This document shows, in pieces, positions 9,193 to 17,469 of a stretch of DNA of 64,000 bases; position 1 is the stretch's first letter, and each line of letters starts with the position of its first letter. Source of the DNA: Oscillatoriaceae cyanobacterium M7585_C2015_266 (lineage in GTDB: Bacteria > Cyanobacteriota > Cyanobacteriia > Cyanobacteriales > Oscillatoriaceae). Below the pieces are notes generated by a model. It had not been told where the DNA came from and ran no database searches. It saw only the letters and a list, made by a program, of their open reading frames with translations. The translations under genes and the position numbers were made by a program. Location of the stretch: assembly GCA_015295835.1 (NCBI GenBank), contig DVEG01000015.1:1-64000 (forward strand), given 5' to 3'.

Positions 9193-9888
9193 CTAAAAAC
9201 TGACTTGATTTTCCAGAGCTTCTTTTGCGAGACGCGTAACAAAAAGTGTCACTAACACTGTGGCAAATAAACCTATGAGGCGCAATATCCACTGCCATGT
9301 ATGGGATTCAACCTGCATGCCTATTGCTGTCACATCCTTGGCAAGAGAACCAATATAAACATACATTAAAGTTCCGGGCATCATGCCAATCCAAGAAGCG
9401 AAAAAATAGTCGCGCAGGGAAACCCGTGTTACGCCAAAAGCATAATTTAAGAAATTGAAAGGAAAAATAGGAGACAATCGAGTTAAGCCGACTATTTTCC
9501 ATCCCTCGCGGGCAACTGCTTCATCAATTGCCTTAAATTTTTGATTCGATTCGAGTTGCTTTTCAACCCAGTTTCTGGTTAAATATCGCCCTATTAAAAA
9601 AGCACAAGTTGCTCCCAAAGTAGAAGCGAAGGAGACAAAGATAAAACCCCATACCACTCCAAATAGAGCTCCGGCACCCAGCGTAAGCACCGAGCCGGGT
9701 AAAAAAAATACTGTAGCCAAGATATATAAAACGATAAAAACTACTACCCCAAAAGCGCCGAGATGCTCAATCCAGCTCAGCCCCTGTTGCAATAGTGCCT
9801 GAATGTTGAAAAAATGGGCAGCAACTAATAAGTCAAAAATAAAAAAAATAGCTGCGCTCGCTTTTACTTGTCTTAAATTATTTTTCAC
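9193..9888 (-). CDS. TVP38/TMEM64 (VTT/DedA-like) membrane protein
   Basis: The protein has about five hydrophobic segments and the VTT-domain features: FLPGSVLTLGAGALFG, followed by GATCAFLIGRYL and, further on, LTRLSPIFPFNFLNYAFGVT. Family members are inner-membrane proteins; related DedA proteins have been linked to lipid scrambling and membrane homeostasis. I place the start at GTG 9888 (231 residues), preceded by GGGAG. A longer frame begins at TTG 9957 and would overlap the stop of arsS by 22 bases. It follows arsS closely on the same strand, so the two are probably co-transcribed, an arrangement I recall from other cyanobacterial arsS loci. Confidence 0.87.
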   Translation of the reverse strand: MKNNLRQVKASAAIFFIFDLLVAAHFFNIQALLQQGLSWIEHLGAFGVVVFIVLYILATVFFLPGSVLTLGAGALFGVVWGFIFVSFASTLGATCAFLIGRYLTRNWVEKQLESNQKFKAIDEAVAREGWKIVGLTRLSPIFPFNFLNYAFGVTRVSLRDYFFASWIGMMPGTLMYVYIGSLAKDVTAIGMQVESHTWQWILRLIGLFATVLVTLFVTRLAKEALENQVSF

Positions 9889-9935
9889 TCTGCTCCCAGT
9901 ATTTACTCTTCTTTTAGTATAATGAATAAATATTT

Positions 9936-10931
9936 TCAAACCAACGCCCCACCACAACTAGAACCTTGCCCAGCCGTACAACCGTAGCAATAGGGTGCAG
10001 TTGCCACTTCCTTAATTAAATCTAGGCTGCCTGCTGCTAGTAATTTCGCCACAGTCAACCTTTCGCCTGTATTAGTTGTAGCAGGCAGATTTTCCATCTG
10101 GTTGAAATCGCAGTCATACACCCAGCCTCGATAGTCAATTGAGAGTTGATGGCGACACATTAATTTTTCTACCGTTTCTGGATTAAAATTTTCTTCTAAA
10201 AAATGCAAGTAAGATTGAGTGAGCTTTTTATGTTCTAATTGTAATTTCGCCCTCCCTATTGGCAAATTTTTGAGAGTAAACAATCGGTTAAATTTAATGT
10301 TAAAATGTTCTTGTAAGAACTTTTTATATTCCTTTTCTAACTTTTGCTGATTGGGAGTCAGGTAAAATTTATCAGTTGTGGGAATTTGGGGATTATAAAC
10401 CAAATCTAAGATTAAATTCGGATTTATACCGTAGCCGAGCTGATTGAGTCGTTGTAACGCCCGTATTGAACTTTCATAAACTCCGCTTCCGCGCATTCTA
10501 TCAACATTATCTGGTAAGTAACAGGGCAGAGAAGCAATAATTCTAACTTGATGGCGGGCACAATATTCTGGGATATCTTCAAAGCCTTGCTCGAAATAAA
10601 TAGTTAAATTAGAACGAACGATAACTTCTTTGCCGCCAGAGCGAGAAGCTTCAACGAGGGGCTTGAATCCGAAGAGCATTTCTGGAGCGCCGCCAGTAAT
10701 ATCAACTGTTTTGATTTGAGGAAACTTTTGAATTAGCTGAATCAGTTGGTTGCAGATTTCGGGAGAAAGTTCTTCGGTTCGTTTTGGGGAAGCTTCGACG
10801 TGACAGTGGTTGCAGGCTAAGTTACAGCGCTTACCTAGATTAATTTGCAAGACGGTAATGGTAGTTTTGGTTAAGGGCGAATTTAACTTTTTTTTGAAGG
10901 GGGTAATTGTTGGTGCTGGGGATTGGGGCAT
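9936..10931 (-). CDS. arsS: Arsenosugar biosynthesis radical SAM protein ArsS
   Basis: A 331-residue radical SAM enzyme. The cluster motif is CNLACNHC (CxxxCxxC, residues 36-43), followed by TGGAPEM, the SAM-binding region. The C-terminal part (residues about 185-331) is the DUF3641-type domain with conserved cysteines: CRHQL, YDCDFNQM and the final CYGCTAGQGSSCGG. ArsS adds the 5'-deoxyadenosyl group to methylated arsenic to start arsenosugar synthesis; this is known from Synechocystis. It lies between the phosphate-uptake operon and a TVP38 gene. Its partner arsM is not in the window. Arsenate enters through phosphate transporters, so the position beside pstSCA fits, but the functional link is inference. 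Confidence 0.9.
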   Translation of the reverse strand: MPQSPAPTITPFKKKLNSPLTKTTITVLQINLGKRCNLACNHCHVEASPKRTEELSPEICNQLIQLIQKFPQIKTVDITGGAPEMLFGFKPLVEASRSGGKEVIVRSNLTIYFEQGFEDIPEYCARHQVRIIASLPCYLPDNVDRMRGSGVYESSIRALQRLNQLGYGINPNLILDLVYNPQIPTTDKFYLTPNQQKLEKEYKKFLQEHFNIKFNRLFTLKNLPIGRAKLQLEHKKLTQSYLHFLEENFNPETVEKLMCRHQLSIDYRGWVYDCDFNQMENLPATTNTGERLTVAKLLAAGSLDLIKEVATAPYCYGCTAGQGSSCGGALV

Positions 10932-11051
10932 GGATTTGGCTTTTTTGGCTAGTGGTAAGAAAAAAGGAGCTTTGATATTACTATAGTTATTTTATTTTAG
11001 CAGGAGATAGTTAATTTGTAATGCCTTGTATTGATAAAGATGATAATGCTC

Positions 11052-11078
11052 CCGATAGGCAAGAGCAGTTTGCCTGTC
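11052..11078 (-). terminator. Hairpin between pstA and arsS
   Basis: CGATAGGCAA (11052-11061) pairs with TTGCCTGTCG (11069-11078), ten pairs with one wobble. No T run follows, so it could be a terminator helper or an mRNA-end stabiliser for the pst transcript. Confidence 0.4.
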
Positions 11079-11115
11079 GAGAGCAGGTTGTTTAAAAAAA
11101 GCGCTGGTATCTAAA

Positions 11116-12033
11116 TCAGTAGATTTTGCGAGCAGTAGCGAGACGAGAGAGAATGCTAGTAATCAAGACGAGCAATACCAGAATCAAAGAAGCCGCCCAA
11201 GCGAGTTCTTTTTGGTTTTCATAGGGGCGAGAGGCGAAATTGTAGACTAAAACTGCGAGGGAAGCGGTAGGCTCAGCCAAAGCAGCCAGCCCTTTTTCGT
11301 TGAAAGGTAGGTAATATTGAAAGAAGCGGGCGGTAAATAATACGGGAGCTGTTTCGCCGGCAGCCCTAGCGATTGCTAAAGTAATGCCAGTAACAATCGC
11401 GGGCATAGCAGCCGGCACAACAACTCGTGCTACAGTTTGAAAATTAGTACCACCCAAACCGAGAGAGGCTTGTCTGATTTCTTGGGGAACTAACTTCAGC
11501 GCTTCTTCTGTAGCGCGCACGATAATCGGCAACATCAAGATAGCGAGAGCAAACCCACCAGCCAGGGCTGAGGGAGTTTTCATATTTAAGACAATTACCC
11601 CATAAGCAAATACGCCGACAATGATTGAAGGAACGCCGCTAAGAACATTTGTGAAAAACCGAATCCATTTTGCTAATTGCGTATCGGCGGCAAATTCTGA
11701 AATATAAATAGCGGCTAAAATCCCGATGGGGATACTTTGCAGCGCTCCCAATCCTACCATAATCAGAGTACCTTGGATAGCATTGCCAAAGCCACCACCT
11801 GGTTGCAAAGCAGCAGGCGGTAGCTCGACAAATACGCTGGGATTGATGCGAGCGGCTCCTTTGACGATTGCATAGTAAAGCACGGCGAGTAGGGGCAAAA
11901 GGGCAATACCGGCACACAAGAAAGTTAAGCCCGTCATTATGATACTGAATAGTGTGCGAGGAGAAGTAGGCGAGCGCTTCAAACTTCTGGCAGGATATCC
12001 CGAAACTTTATAATCTGGGTTTTGTGACATCAT
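11116..12033 (-). CDS. pstA: Phosphate ABC transporter permease PstA
   Basis: This 305-residue inner-membrane permease has six predicted membrane segments and the binding-protein-dependent transport signature EALKLVPQEIRQASLGLGGT (EAA loop that docks on PstB). With PstC it forms the channel that moves phosphate delivered by PstS. The N-terminal 30 residues are cytosolic and polar. It is the last gene of the pst operon, 81 bp after pstC. No pstB or phoU follows; the next gene is arsS. Confidence 0.95.
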   Translation of the reverse strand: MMSQNPDYKVSGYPARSLKRSPTSPRTLFSIIMTGLTFLCAGIALLPLLAVLYYAIVKGAARINPSVFVELPPAALQPGGGFGNAIQGTLIMVGLGALQSIPIGILAAIYISEFAADTQLAKWIRFFTNVLSGVPSIIVGVFAYGVIVLNMKTPSALAGGFALAILMLPIIVRATEEALKLVPQEIRQASLGLGGTNFQTVARVVVPAAMPAIVTGITLAIARAAGETAPVLFTARFFQYYLPFNEKGLAALAEPTASLAVLVYNFASRPYENQKELAWAASLILVLLVLITSILSRLATARKIY

Positions 12034-12114
12034 CTGTATTACTCCTCTCTCTTCTGAGTAATGGGTAATTGGCTAAATTTTGTTAACTCAATTACTTTTT
12101 GCCGAATACCCATT

Positions 12115-13089
12115 TCAAATTCGCTGGACTCGACGCACTAGCAATTCAGCCAATATATTGACTATAAGAGTCATAAGAAATAACATCAGCGAGGCATACA
12201 TCAGCGCCGAGATTTCCAAGCCGCCTGCTTCTGCGAATTTATTTACTAATAGAGAGGCGACGGTGTTGCCCGCTGCCAAAACAGAAATACTAATTTGATT
12301 GACATTACCGATAACCATAGTCACAGCCATAGTTTCGCCCAAAGCGCGACCGAGGGCGAGCATTATAGCGCCGACAATTCCGGAAAAGGCGGCAGGAATT
12401 AAGATCTTAATAATTGTTTCCCAGCGTGTCGCGCCCAAACCGACGGCGGCTTGTCGCAATTCTGGGGGCAGGGTGATGAGGGCATCGCGGGAGATAGCGG
12501 CGATCGTTGGTAATACCATAATTGCTAAAACAATTCCAGCCGGCAACATCCCGAAACCGGTGGCACTAGGGGGCGTGCTAAAAAGGAATAGCCAGCCATA
12601 TTGTTGGTGAAGCCATGTGCCGATGTTTTTAAAAAGGGGCACGACAACAGCAATACCCCACAGCCCATAAACCACACTAGGGATGGCGGCTAGTAATTCT
12701 ACAAGGAAAGCTAAGGCTTGTTGTATTTTGGGGGGCAAAAAATCCTCTGAAAGAAAGATTGCCACGCCTAAGCCGATGGGCACGGCAAACAGTAGGGCAA
12801 GGAATGAACTAAGCAGGGTACCGTAAAGTTGCGGAAAAGCACCGTATTGTTCGCGCACGGGGTCCCAGGTTGTTTCCGTGAGGAATCTCAAACCGAATTT
12901 GCTAATAGCTGGGAGCGCTTCTTTGGCTACTATTAATGCTAGCCAGAGTAAAATTCCGCCAATGGCGAGGGCGCACAGTTTTGTCAGCGGGATGAAAATA
13001 GGGTTCACCGCTTGCTCAAATTTTAAAATTGCTAAATTGAACCACTCCGTGTTTTCGATATTCGCTTGGTTTTGTGTATTATTTGTCAT
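12115..13089 (-). CDS. pstC: Phosphate ABC transporter permease PstC
   Basis: This 324-residue permease carries an N-terminal cytosolic stretch, then six to seven membrane segments and the EAA-type loop DALITLPPELRQAAVGLGAT. Conserved family text includes PVREQYGAFPQLYGTL and LGRALGETMAVTMVIGN. It partners PstA in high-affinity phosphate uptake. It sits 249 bp downstream of pstS, with a strong hairpin in between, and is probably read from the same Pho-controlled promoter at a lower level than pstS. Confidence 0.95.
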   Translation of the reverse strand: MTNNTQNQANIENTEWFNLAILKFEQAVNPIFIPLTKLCALAIGGILLWLALIVAKEALPAISKFGLRFLTETTWDPVREQYGAFPQLYGTLLSSFLALLFAVPIGLGVAIFLSEDFLPPKIQQALAFLVELLAAIPSVVYGLWGIAVVVPLFKNIGTWLHQQYGWLFLFSTPPSATGFGMLPAGIVLAIMVLPTIAAISRDALITLPPELRQAAVGLGATRWETIIKILIPAAFSGIVGAIMLALGRALGETMAVTMVIGNVNQISISVLAAGNTVASLLVNKFAEAGGLEISALMYASLMLFLMTLIVNILAELLVRRVQRI

Positions 13090-13237
13090 AAATTTTATCG
13101 GTTAAAAAATAGAAAAATGGCTACTTACAGTTTTTGGCAGCGAGGGGTTTTTTGCCAGTGCTTGACGCTTGTTAGATTTTTTCAACTGCATAAGCCTTTA
13201 CTATTTTTTCTTGGGGCACCTAGTTCAAAATAATACC

Positions 13238-13268
13238 CCCTTGAGTTGTTTGGAAACAACTACAAGGG
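13238..13268 (-). promoter_or_regulatory. Long hairpin in the pstS-pstC spacer
   Basis: CCCTTG + AGTTGTTT pairs with AAACAACT + CAAGGG across a GG loop, 14 base pairs with a single bulged A. On the transcribed strand no run of T follows it. Such a structure after a binding-protein gene typically stabilises that part of the mRNA and lowers read-through. Confidence 0.55.
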
Positions 13269-13338
13269 AGGGTGATTGTTATTTCACAGGTACCTTTTGA
13301 TTGACATCTGCGAGTAAGGTTTTAACTATTTTATTTTT

Positions 13339-14466
13339 TTAAGGTGCGATCGTCTCTACAACCGGTTGAACTTTAGCGACGACTTCTGGTGGTAAAGGAA
13401 TATAACCCACTTGGGTGCTGTATTTCTGCCCTTCAGTTAAAGCCCACTTGAGCGCGTCTTCAAGGGCCTGTGCTTTCTTTGGATCGTCGTATTTTTTATA
13501 AACTAGCAGCCAAGTGTAGGAAACGATTGGATAGGATTGTTCTCCTTCGGGATCGGCGATGAAGGCGCGGAAATTTTCCGGAAGGGTGACTGCTGCGAGG
13601 GTTTTGGATGCCGATTCAGGTGTGGGTTCGACGTATTTTCCGGCTTTGTTTTCTAGTATTGCCATTGACAGCGCGTTATTTTTGGCGTAACCGTACTCGA
13701 CATAACCGATCGCTCCTTCTGTTTGCTTAATCAGTTCTGTTACGCCTTCGTTACCCTTAGCACCATTGCCCACGGGCCAGTTAACACTTTTTCCTTCCCC
13801 AGGGCCATTTTTCCACTCTTCACTGATAGCGCTGAGGTGTTTTGTCAAAACTCCTGTAGTTCCGGATCCATCTGAACGGTAAATTACTGTAATTGGTTTG
13901 TCAGGCAAGGTAACTCCAGGGTTAATTTCTACTAGCGCCGGATCATTCCATTTGGTTATTTTGCCGAGCAATATATCGACATAGGCTTTGCGCGACAGCT
14001 TCAAATTTTTCACTCCAGGCAAGTTGTACGCAAACACGATGCTGCCTGCAGTCATTGGTAGCATCAGAACGCCTTCTGGAACTTTAGCAATTTCTTCATC
14101 TTTCATCGCCACGTCGCTGGCTCCAAAGTCTACCGTTTTTTTGATAAACTGTTCTACACCAGCGCCGCTTCCTACAGACTGGTAGCTAATTTTGACATTA
14201 GGATTTTGTTTATTGTATTCAGAAAACCACAGCTCGTACAGCGGTGCAGGAAATGTAGCTCCCGCTCCATTTATTGTTACAATCCCACCGCCAGCAGCTG
14301 CAGCAGTTGTTGGCGTTGGGGAACTTGCACTACCCCCAGTTGATGTTTGAGAACCTGATTGATTTGCTTGCTCTATATTTGTGCCGCTACAAGATACTAA
14401 GCTAAGCGATAATACAAGTACGGAGCCTATAAAAAACCTGCGAGTTATCTGTGTTTGATAAAACAT
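13339..14466 (-). CDS. pstS: Phosphate-binding lipoprotein PstS
   Basis: A 375-residue periplasmic phosphate-binding protein. The leader MFYQTQITRRFFIGSVLVLS ends in the lipobox LVSC (Cys26), so it is lipid-anchored. A low-complexity Ser/Gly/Thr/Ala linker (residues 28-60) precedes the binding domain. Phosphate-contact motifs are GAGATFPAPLY, SVGSGAG and YRSDGSGTTGVLTKHL. It binds phosphate and hands it to PstCA. It is the first gene of the operon and has a Pho box upstream, so it should be induced by phosphate limitation. Confidence 0.96.
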   Translation of the reverse strand: MFYQTQITRRFFIGSVLVLSLSLVSCSGTNIEQANQSGSQTSTGGSASSPTPTTAAAAGGGIVTINGAGATFPAPLYELWFSEYNKQNPNVKISYQSVGSGAGVEQFIKKTVDFGASDVAMKDEEIAKVPEGVLMLPMTAGSIVFAYNLPGVKNLKLSRKAYVDILLGKITKWNDPALVEINPGVTLPDKPITVIYRSDGSGTTGVLTKHLSAISEEWKNGPGEGKSVNWPVGNGAKGNEGVTELIKQTEGAIGYVEYGYAKNNALSMAILENKAGKYVEPTPESASKTLAAVTLPENFRAFIADPEGEQSYPIVSYTWLLVYKKYDDPKKAQALEDALKWALTEGQKYSTQVGYIPLPPEVVAKVQPVVETIAP

Positions 14467-14489
14467 AGTATCCCTTTTACACCTGAACG

Positions 14490-14495
14490 ATATTA
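14490..14495 (-). promoter_or_regulatory. Candidate -10 box of pstS
   Basis: TAATAT on the minus strand, 25 bp downstream of the Pho box, a spacing in the range reported for cyanobacterial Pho promoters where the activator box replaces the -35 element. Confidence 0.45.
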
Positions 14496-14520
14496 AAGGT
14501 TACTCCCTACCTGTAAGCAT

Positions 14521-14562
14521 TGGTTAATCATTTAATTAATTTTACATTAACTTTAGGTTAAA
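14521..14562 (-). promoter_or_regulatory. Pho box with four TTAA units upstream of pstS
   Basis: On the minus strand the units are TTTAACCT, GTTAATGT, ATTAATTA and ATTAACCA. Their TTAA cores start 11, 11 and 12 bp apart. The cyanobacterial PhoB (SphR) operator is a set of 8-bp YTTAAYYW repeats separated by 3 bp, that is an 11-bp period; the first unit is a perfect match and the others deviate in one or two positions. Confidence 0.8.
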
Positions 14563-14825
14563 TTACTATGTAAATTTGACAAAAGTAAGCCCTCGATAAA
14601 GACATAATAATTAGAATAATTTTATACTGTTCTTTTTTGTCTTTGTTGCCGTAAATTTCGGTATTTATTGATAATACTACAGATTTTTTTATTTGGCAAT
14701 ACTCATATTACTATCGTTATTTTTTTTCAAAAATTAATTATTTTTTTATTTTTTACGGTGCTCGCTAATGCACTTTCTCAAAGGGGTATTACCCCTCTTA
14801 CCACATAGCTCAAACCTTTTTCTGT
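14563..14825. other. AT-rich spacer upstream of the Pho box
   Basis: With the Pho region it makes a 359-bp gene-free interval. It has long T and A runs and no other recognisable feature; an ORF starting at 14768 here runs antisense into the hydrolase gene and is not credible. Confidence 0.35.
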
Positions 14826-15773
14826 CTAGCGGCAGACTTTTGCCTTCTGATTTAGCCTATTTCTCACCTCATTTTCTATCCAATCTAAAATTTCCTGATT
14901 CACCAGCTGCGGATATTCATCAAATGCACAGTGCCCTGCTCTTTCAATTTCTACTAACTTCAACTTAGGATTTAACTGCAGAAAACGGCGAGCTTCGGTA
15001 AACGGAATTACTCTATCTTCTTGCCCCCAAATTAACAGTGCTGGTAATTGCAGCTCCGGCAGCAAATCTTTCACCTTAGGGCTATAATCGTCATGACTTT
15101 TATATTGAGACAAAAGACAAAATACTTCCAACGCTCCTCTATCTTGCGGCGGAGTTGCAAATAATGCTACTAATTCTTCATCTACTAATTCTGGGCGGAG
15201 GTAAATTTTTTGCAATACTTTACGCAATACCCAGGGCTGGCGTATTATCTTAAATATCGGCAATAATAACAAAGGATTTGCCAAGGCTCTTTCTATTGCT
15301 CTTGCCCAAGCTGGCGGCTGTTTTTCTTGTACATCTGGCAGAGTAAGCATTGCTAAACCACACGCCATTTCTGGATGTTTTGCTACTGCTGTTAGCGCTA
15401 CTAAAGCGCCCAAGGAGTGAGCGACGATGACAGAGCTTTGATTGATAAAATTGCGCCAGAAATCGTATACTAAATCAGCCCACAACCAAACGCTATATCG
15501 AGCGGAAGCTTTTTCAGAAGCGCCAAAGCCAAGGAAATCGAGGGCGTAAATATAATGCTGTTGGCTCAGGGGAATTAAATTTGAGCGCCAATGCCCGATA
15601 GCTGAGCCAAATCCGTGCAAACAAATCACAGGTAAAGCTGGTTTTTCCGGGTTAAAATTTGCAGGGCGAATATAGGTGTAGCGAATTTTCCAGCCGCGCC
15701 AAAACCAATCTCGTTGACAGCCAAGCGGTTGCGGTTGTGATTTTAATAAAAGTTGCGATCGCACCTTATTCAT
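14826..15773 (-). CDS. Alpha/beta-fold hydrolase
   Basis: This 315-residue protein shows the alpha/beta hydrolase pattern: oxyanion region VICLHGFGSAIGHWR, nucleophile elbow VAHSLGALVAL (Ser in GHSxG-like AHSLG), an acid region LLIWGQEDRVIPF and the catalytic His in ERAGHCAFDEYP. No signal peptide is seen, so it is cytosolic or peripherally membrane-bound. Similar proteins in cyanobacteria are annotated only as hydrolases; chlorophyll or lipid ester substrates are possible but cannot be inferred. It is upstream of pstS but read with its own promoter on the same strand, 360 bp away. Confidence 0.88.
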   Translation of the reverse strand: MNKVRSQLLLKSQPQPLGCQRDWFWRGWKIRYTYIRPANFNPEKPALPVICLHGFGSAIGHWRSNLIPLSQQHYIYALDFLGFGASEKASARYSVWLWADLVYDFWRNFINQSSVIVAHSLGALVALTAVAKHPEMACGLAMLTLPDVQEKQPPAWARAIERALANPLLLLPIFKIIRQPWVLRKVLQKIYLRPELVDEELVALFATPPQDRGALEVFCLLSQYKSHDDYSPKVKDLLPELQLPALLIWGQEDRVIPFTEARRFLQLNPKLKLVEIERAGHCAFDEYPQLVNQEILDWIENEVRNRLNQKAKVCR

Positions 15774-15940
15774 TCTCTTTATCTTTTCATTGCCATGCCG
15801 TTTACTCTAGCTCTTATTTTATCAAAATTTCGAACAGCTATAGCGCCAATATTATTCGATTCGATAATAAAAATATTTAAGCAAAACCGAAAAATTATTT
15901 TCAGTGGCTACGCCTAGCTTATCTTGCCCCGTTTTTATGA

Positions 15941-15946
15941 TATAAT
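15941..15946 (+). promoter_or_regulatory. Candidate -10 box (TATAAT) for the ComFB leader
   Basis: TATGATATAATGACT contains a consensus TATAAT about 260 bp before the ComFB start codon. There is no convincing -35 at 17 bp. If used, it gives a leader of about 250 nt. Confidence 0.45.
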
Positions 15947-15949
15947 GAC

Positions 15950-16203
15950 TATGTGTGCCGTACCGTGCCGCCTGTAAGTGCAGGCGTCTGAGCTTTTCCT
16001 TGCTTGATTTAAGAGGAGTGCGCCAGTCTTCTCGAAAGTACCGCTCTCATATGTTACCCGAATTAATATAAAATATAAACATAGTAGCCAGCAGGCAGAC
16101 TATGGGATACTGGCACGTTAGCGCTTTCTTACCCACTTTGCCTAGTCTGTAGAGCGCTGAATTTATTGTAAAAATGACAGTCAGTAAATTATACCAAAGT
16201 TGA
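15950..16203 (+). ncRNA. Possible structured 5' leader of the ComFB-family gene
   Basis: The stretch has higher GC than the surrounding spacer and several helices: GCCTG-taagtg-CAGGC near 15970-15985, and a nested stem CAGACTA/TAGTCTG (16096-16102 with 16143-16149) plus TGGG/CCCA inside it. It matches no riboswitch consensus I can recall. The rest of the 430-bp gap (15774-15949) is AT-rich and empty. Confidence 0.35.
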
Positions 16204-16767
16204 ATGAGTATAGAAAAGATAGTCGAACAGTGTTTGCAAGACGGATATCTAACTCCGGCAATGGAAGCAGAAGTAGGAAGGATTTGTAATATGACTTCTG
16301 AATTGTCAGTTGAAGAGTACATGGCGCTAGATCGCTTGATGGAGGCTTTATTAGTCGGGGAAGTAACCGTATTGCCGCGCAAGCAATTTATCAACGTCAT
16401 GGAAGAGTTAGTAGTTTCGGAAACAATCGCGCGGGTGGCAGAAATAGAGGCGAAGGAGCATAAAGTTTTGGATATCGGAGATATTGCCGCCTATGCTTTG
16501 AATCGCCTTCCGCCTCTATACGCAACTACTTCGGAAGGAGCTGATTTTCAACGCTCGCTGGCGCGGGAAAAACTGCAAGATTTGATTACCCAGAAAGTAA
16601 AAGAAGCGATCGCTCACTATTTAGAGCAACCCGAATTTTTCCCAGAAAGGCAAATTTTAGGAAAGAGTACCGGAGGTGAAATACTAGCTGCCCTCAAACA
16701 TATTCTCAGCGAAGATATACAATCTGATGCTACCACTCTCAAACAATCTTCACAACCCGATTTGTAA
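16204..16767 (+). CDS. ComFB-family protein (late competence/c-di-nucleotide receptor family)
   Basis: Residues 62 to about 150 form the ComFB domain: NVMEELVVSETIARV, then DIGDIAAYALNRLPPLYATTSEGADF, the family hallmark. The 60-residue N-terminal helix-rich part and a short polar tail are extra. ComFB proteins were named in Bacillus; in cyanobacteria the family (CdgR and relatives) has been reported to bind cyclic di-GMP or cyclic di-AMP and to affect cell size and competence or motility. Whether this member binds either ligand cannot be read from the sequence. It has a long, possibly structured leader and no operon partner; the next gene is convergent. Confidence 0.88.
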   Translation: MSIEKIVEQCLQDGYLTPAMEAEVGRICNMTSELSVEEYMALDRLMEALLVGEVTVLPRKQFINVMEELVVSETIARVAEIEAKEHKVLDIGDIAAYALNRLPPLYATTSEGADFQRSLAREKLQDLITQKVKEAIAHYLEQPEFFPERQILGKSTGGEILAALKHILSEDIQSDATTLKQSSQPDL

Positions 16768-16804
16768 AAAATAGGTAGCATGGTTTTAGTGAATTGTGCT
16801 TGTC

Positions 16805-16821
16805 CCCAGATTTAATCTGGG
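16805..16821. terminator. Palindrome between convergent genes
   Basis: CCCAGATT-T-AATCTGGG, perfect, 38 bp after the ComFB gene and 21 bp after the FMN-reductase stop. It probably works on both transcripts. Confidence 0.5.
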
Positions 16822-16842
16822 AACGAAACAAACTACTCAAAA

Positions 16843-17424
16843 TCAAGCCATTAACTTAGCCAGAACAGTAGCTAATTTAGCGCCGATATTTTCAACAGCT
16901 TGCTGTTCTTTAGGATCTTTTAAATTACCATTGCTATCGAAAGCAGCAAAAGCATTGGGAATAGCTTTTTGTTCAGGGAGCACAAGAACATTAATATTAC
17001 TGAGGAGCGAGCGCAAATTTACCAAACCGCGTAACCCGCCGCTTCCTCCAGGGGAAGTACTCATAATCGCCGCCACCTTGCCATTAAAAGCCGCTAACAT
17101 TCCTTCACCCGGATAAGGGCGCGACGCCCAATCAATAGCATTTTTCAACACAGCACTGTAAGAACTATTATATTCAGGAGAAGCAATTAAAAGCCCCTGA
17201 TGTGCCAGCATCAAATCTTTAAATCGGCGAGCATTTTCCGGTATTCCTTCCCGCTCCTCTAAATCTGCATCGTAGAGTGGCATTTGATAATCGCGTAAAT
17301 CAACATAAGTCACCTCTGCTCCTGCAGCGGTAGCTCCGGCTGCAGCAATTTTCACAAGCTGCTTATTCAAAGAGCCAGAGCGAGTGCTGCCGGCAAAAGC
17401 GAGAATTTTTGGTTTATTTGTCAT
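16843..17424 (-). CDS. NADPH-dependent FMN reductase
   Basis: A 193-residue flavodoxin-like protein of the FMN_red family. The FMN phosphate loop is GSTRSGSLN (residues 12-20) and the second flavin motif SPEYNSSYSAVLKNAIDWAS; both are conserved. Members reduce FMN, quinones, azo dyes or chromate with NADPH and are cytosolic. The nearest-known group includes ArsH-type and chromate-reductase enzymes; this one lacks the long N-terminal extension of ArsH. It is transcribed in the same direction as the upstream aldehyde dehydrogenase, with 45 bp between them, so the pair may be an operon. Confidence 0.92.
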   Translation of the reverse strand: MTNKPKILAFAGSTRSGSLNKQLVKIAAAGATAAGAEVTYVDLRDYQMPLYDADLEEREGIPENARRFKDLMLAHQGLLIASPEYNSSYSAVLKNAIDWASRPYPGEGMLAAFNGKVAAIMSTSPGGSGGLRGLVNLRSLLSNINVLVLPEQKAIPNAFAAFDSNGNLKDPKEQQAVENIGAKLATVLAKLMA

Positions 17425-17469
17425 TGCTTACTCCTAGTGTATGGGAAAACGTGTTAAGATTAACGATTA

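Noticed and set aside
13238-13268. Intrinsic terminator between pstS and pstC
   Set aside because: Strong stem but no T run on the transcribed strand; more likely partial read-through or mRNA stabilisation.
15950-16203. Known c-di-GMP or c-di-AMP riboswitch in the ComFB leader
   Set aside because: The GEMM and ydaO core sequences I know are not found.
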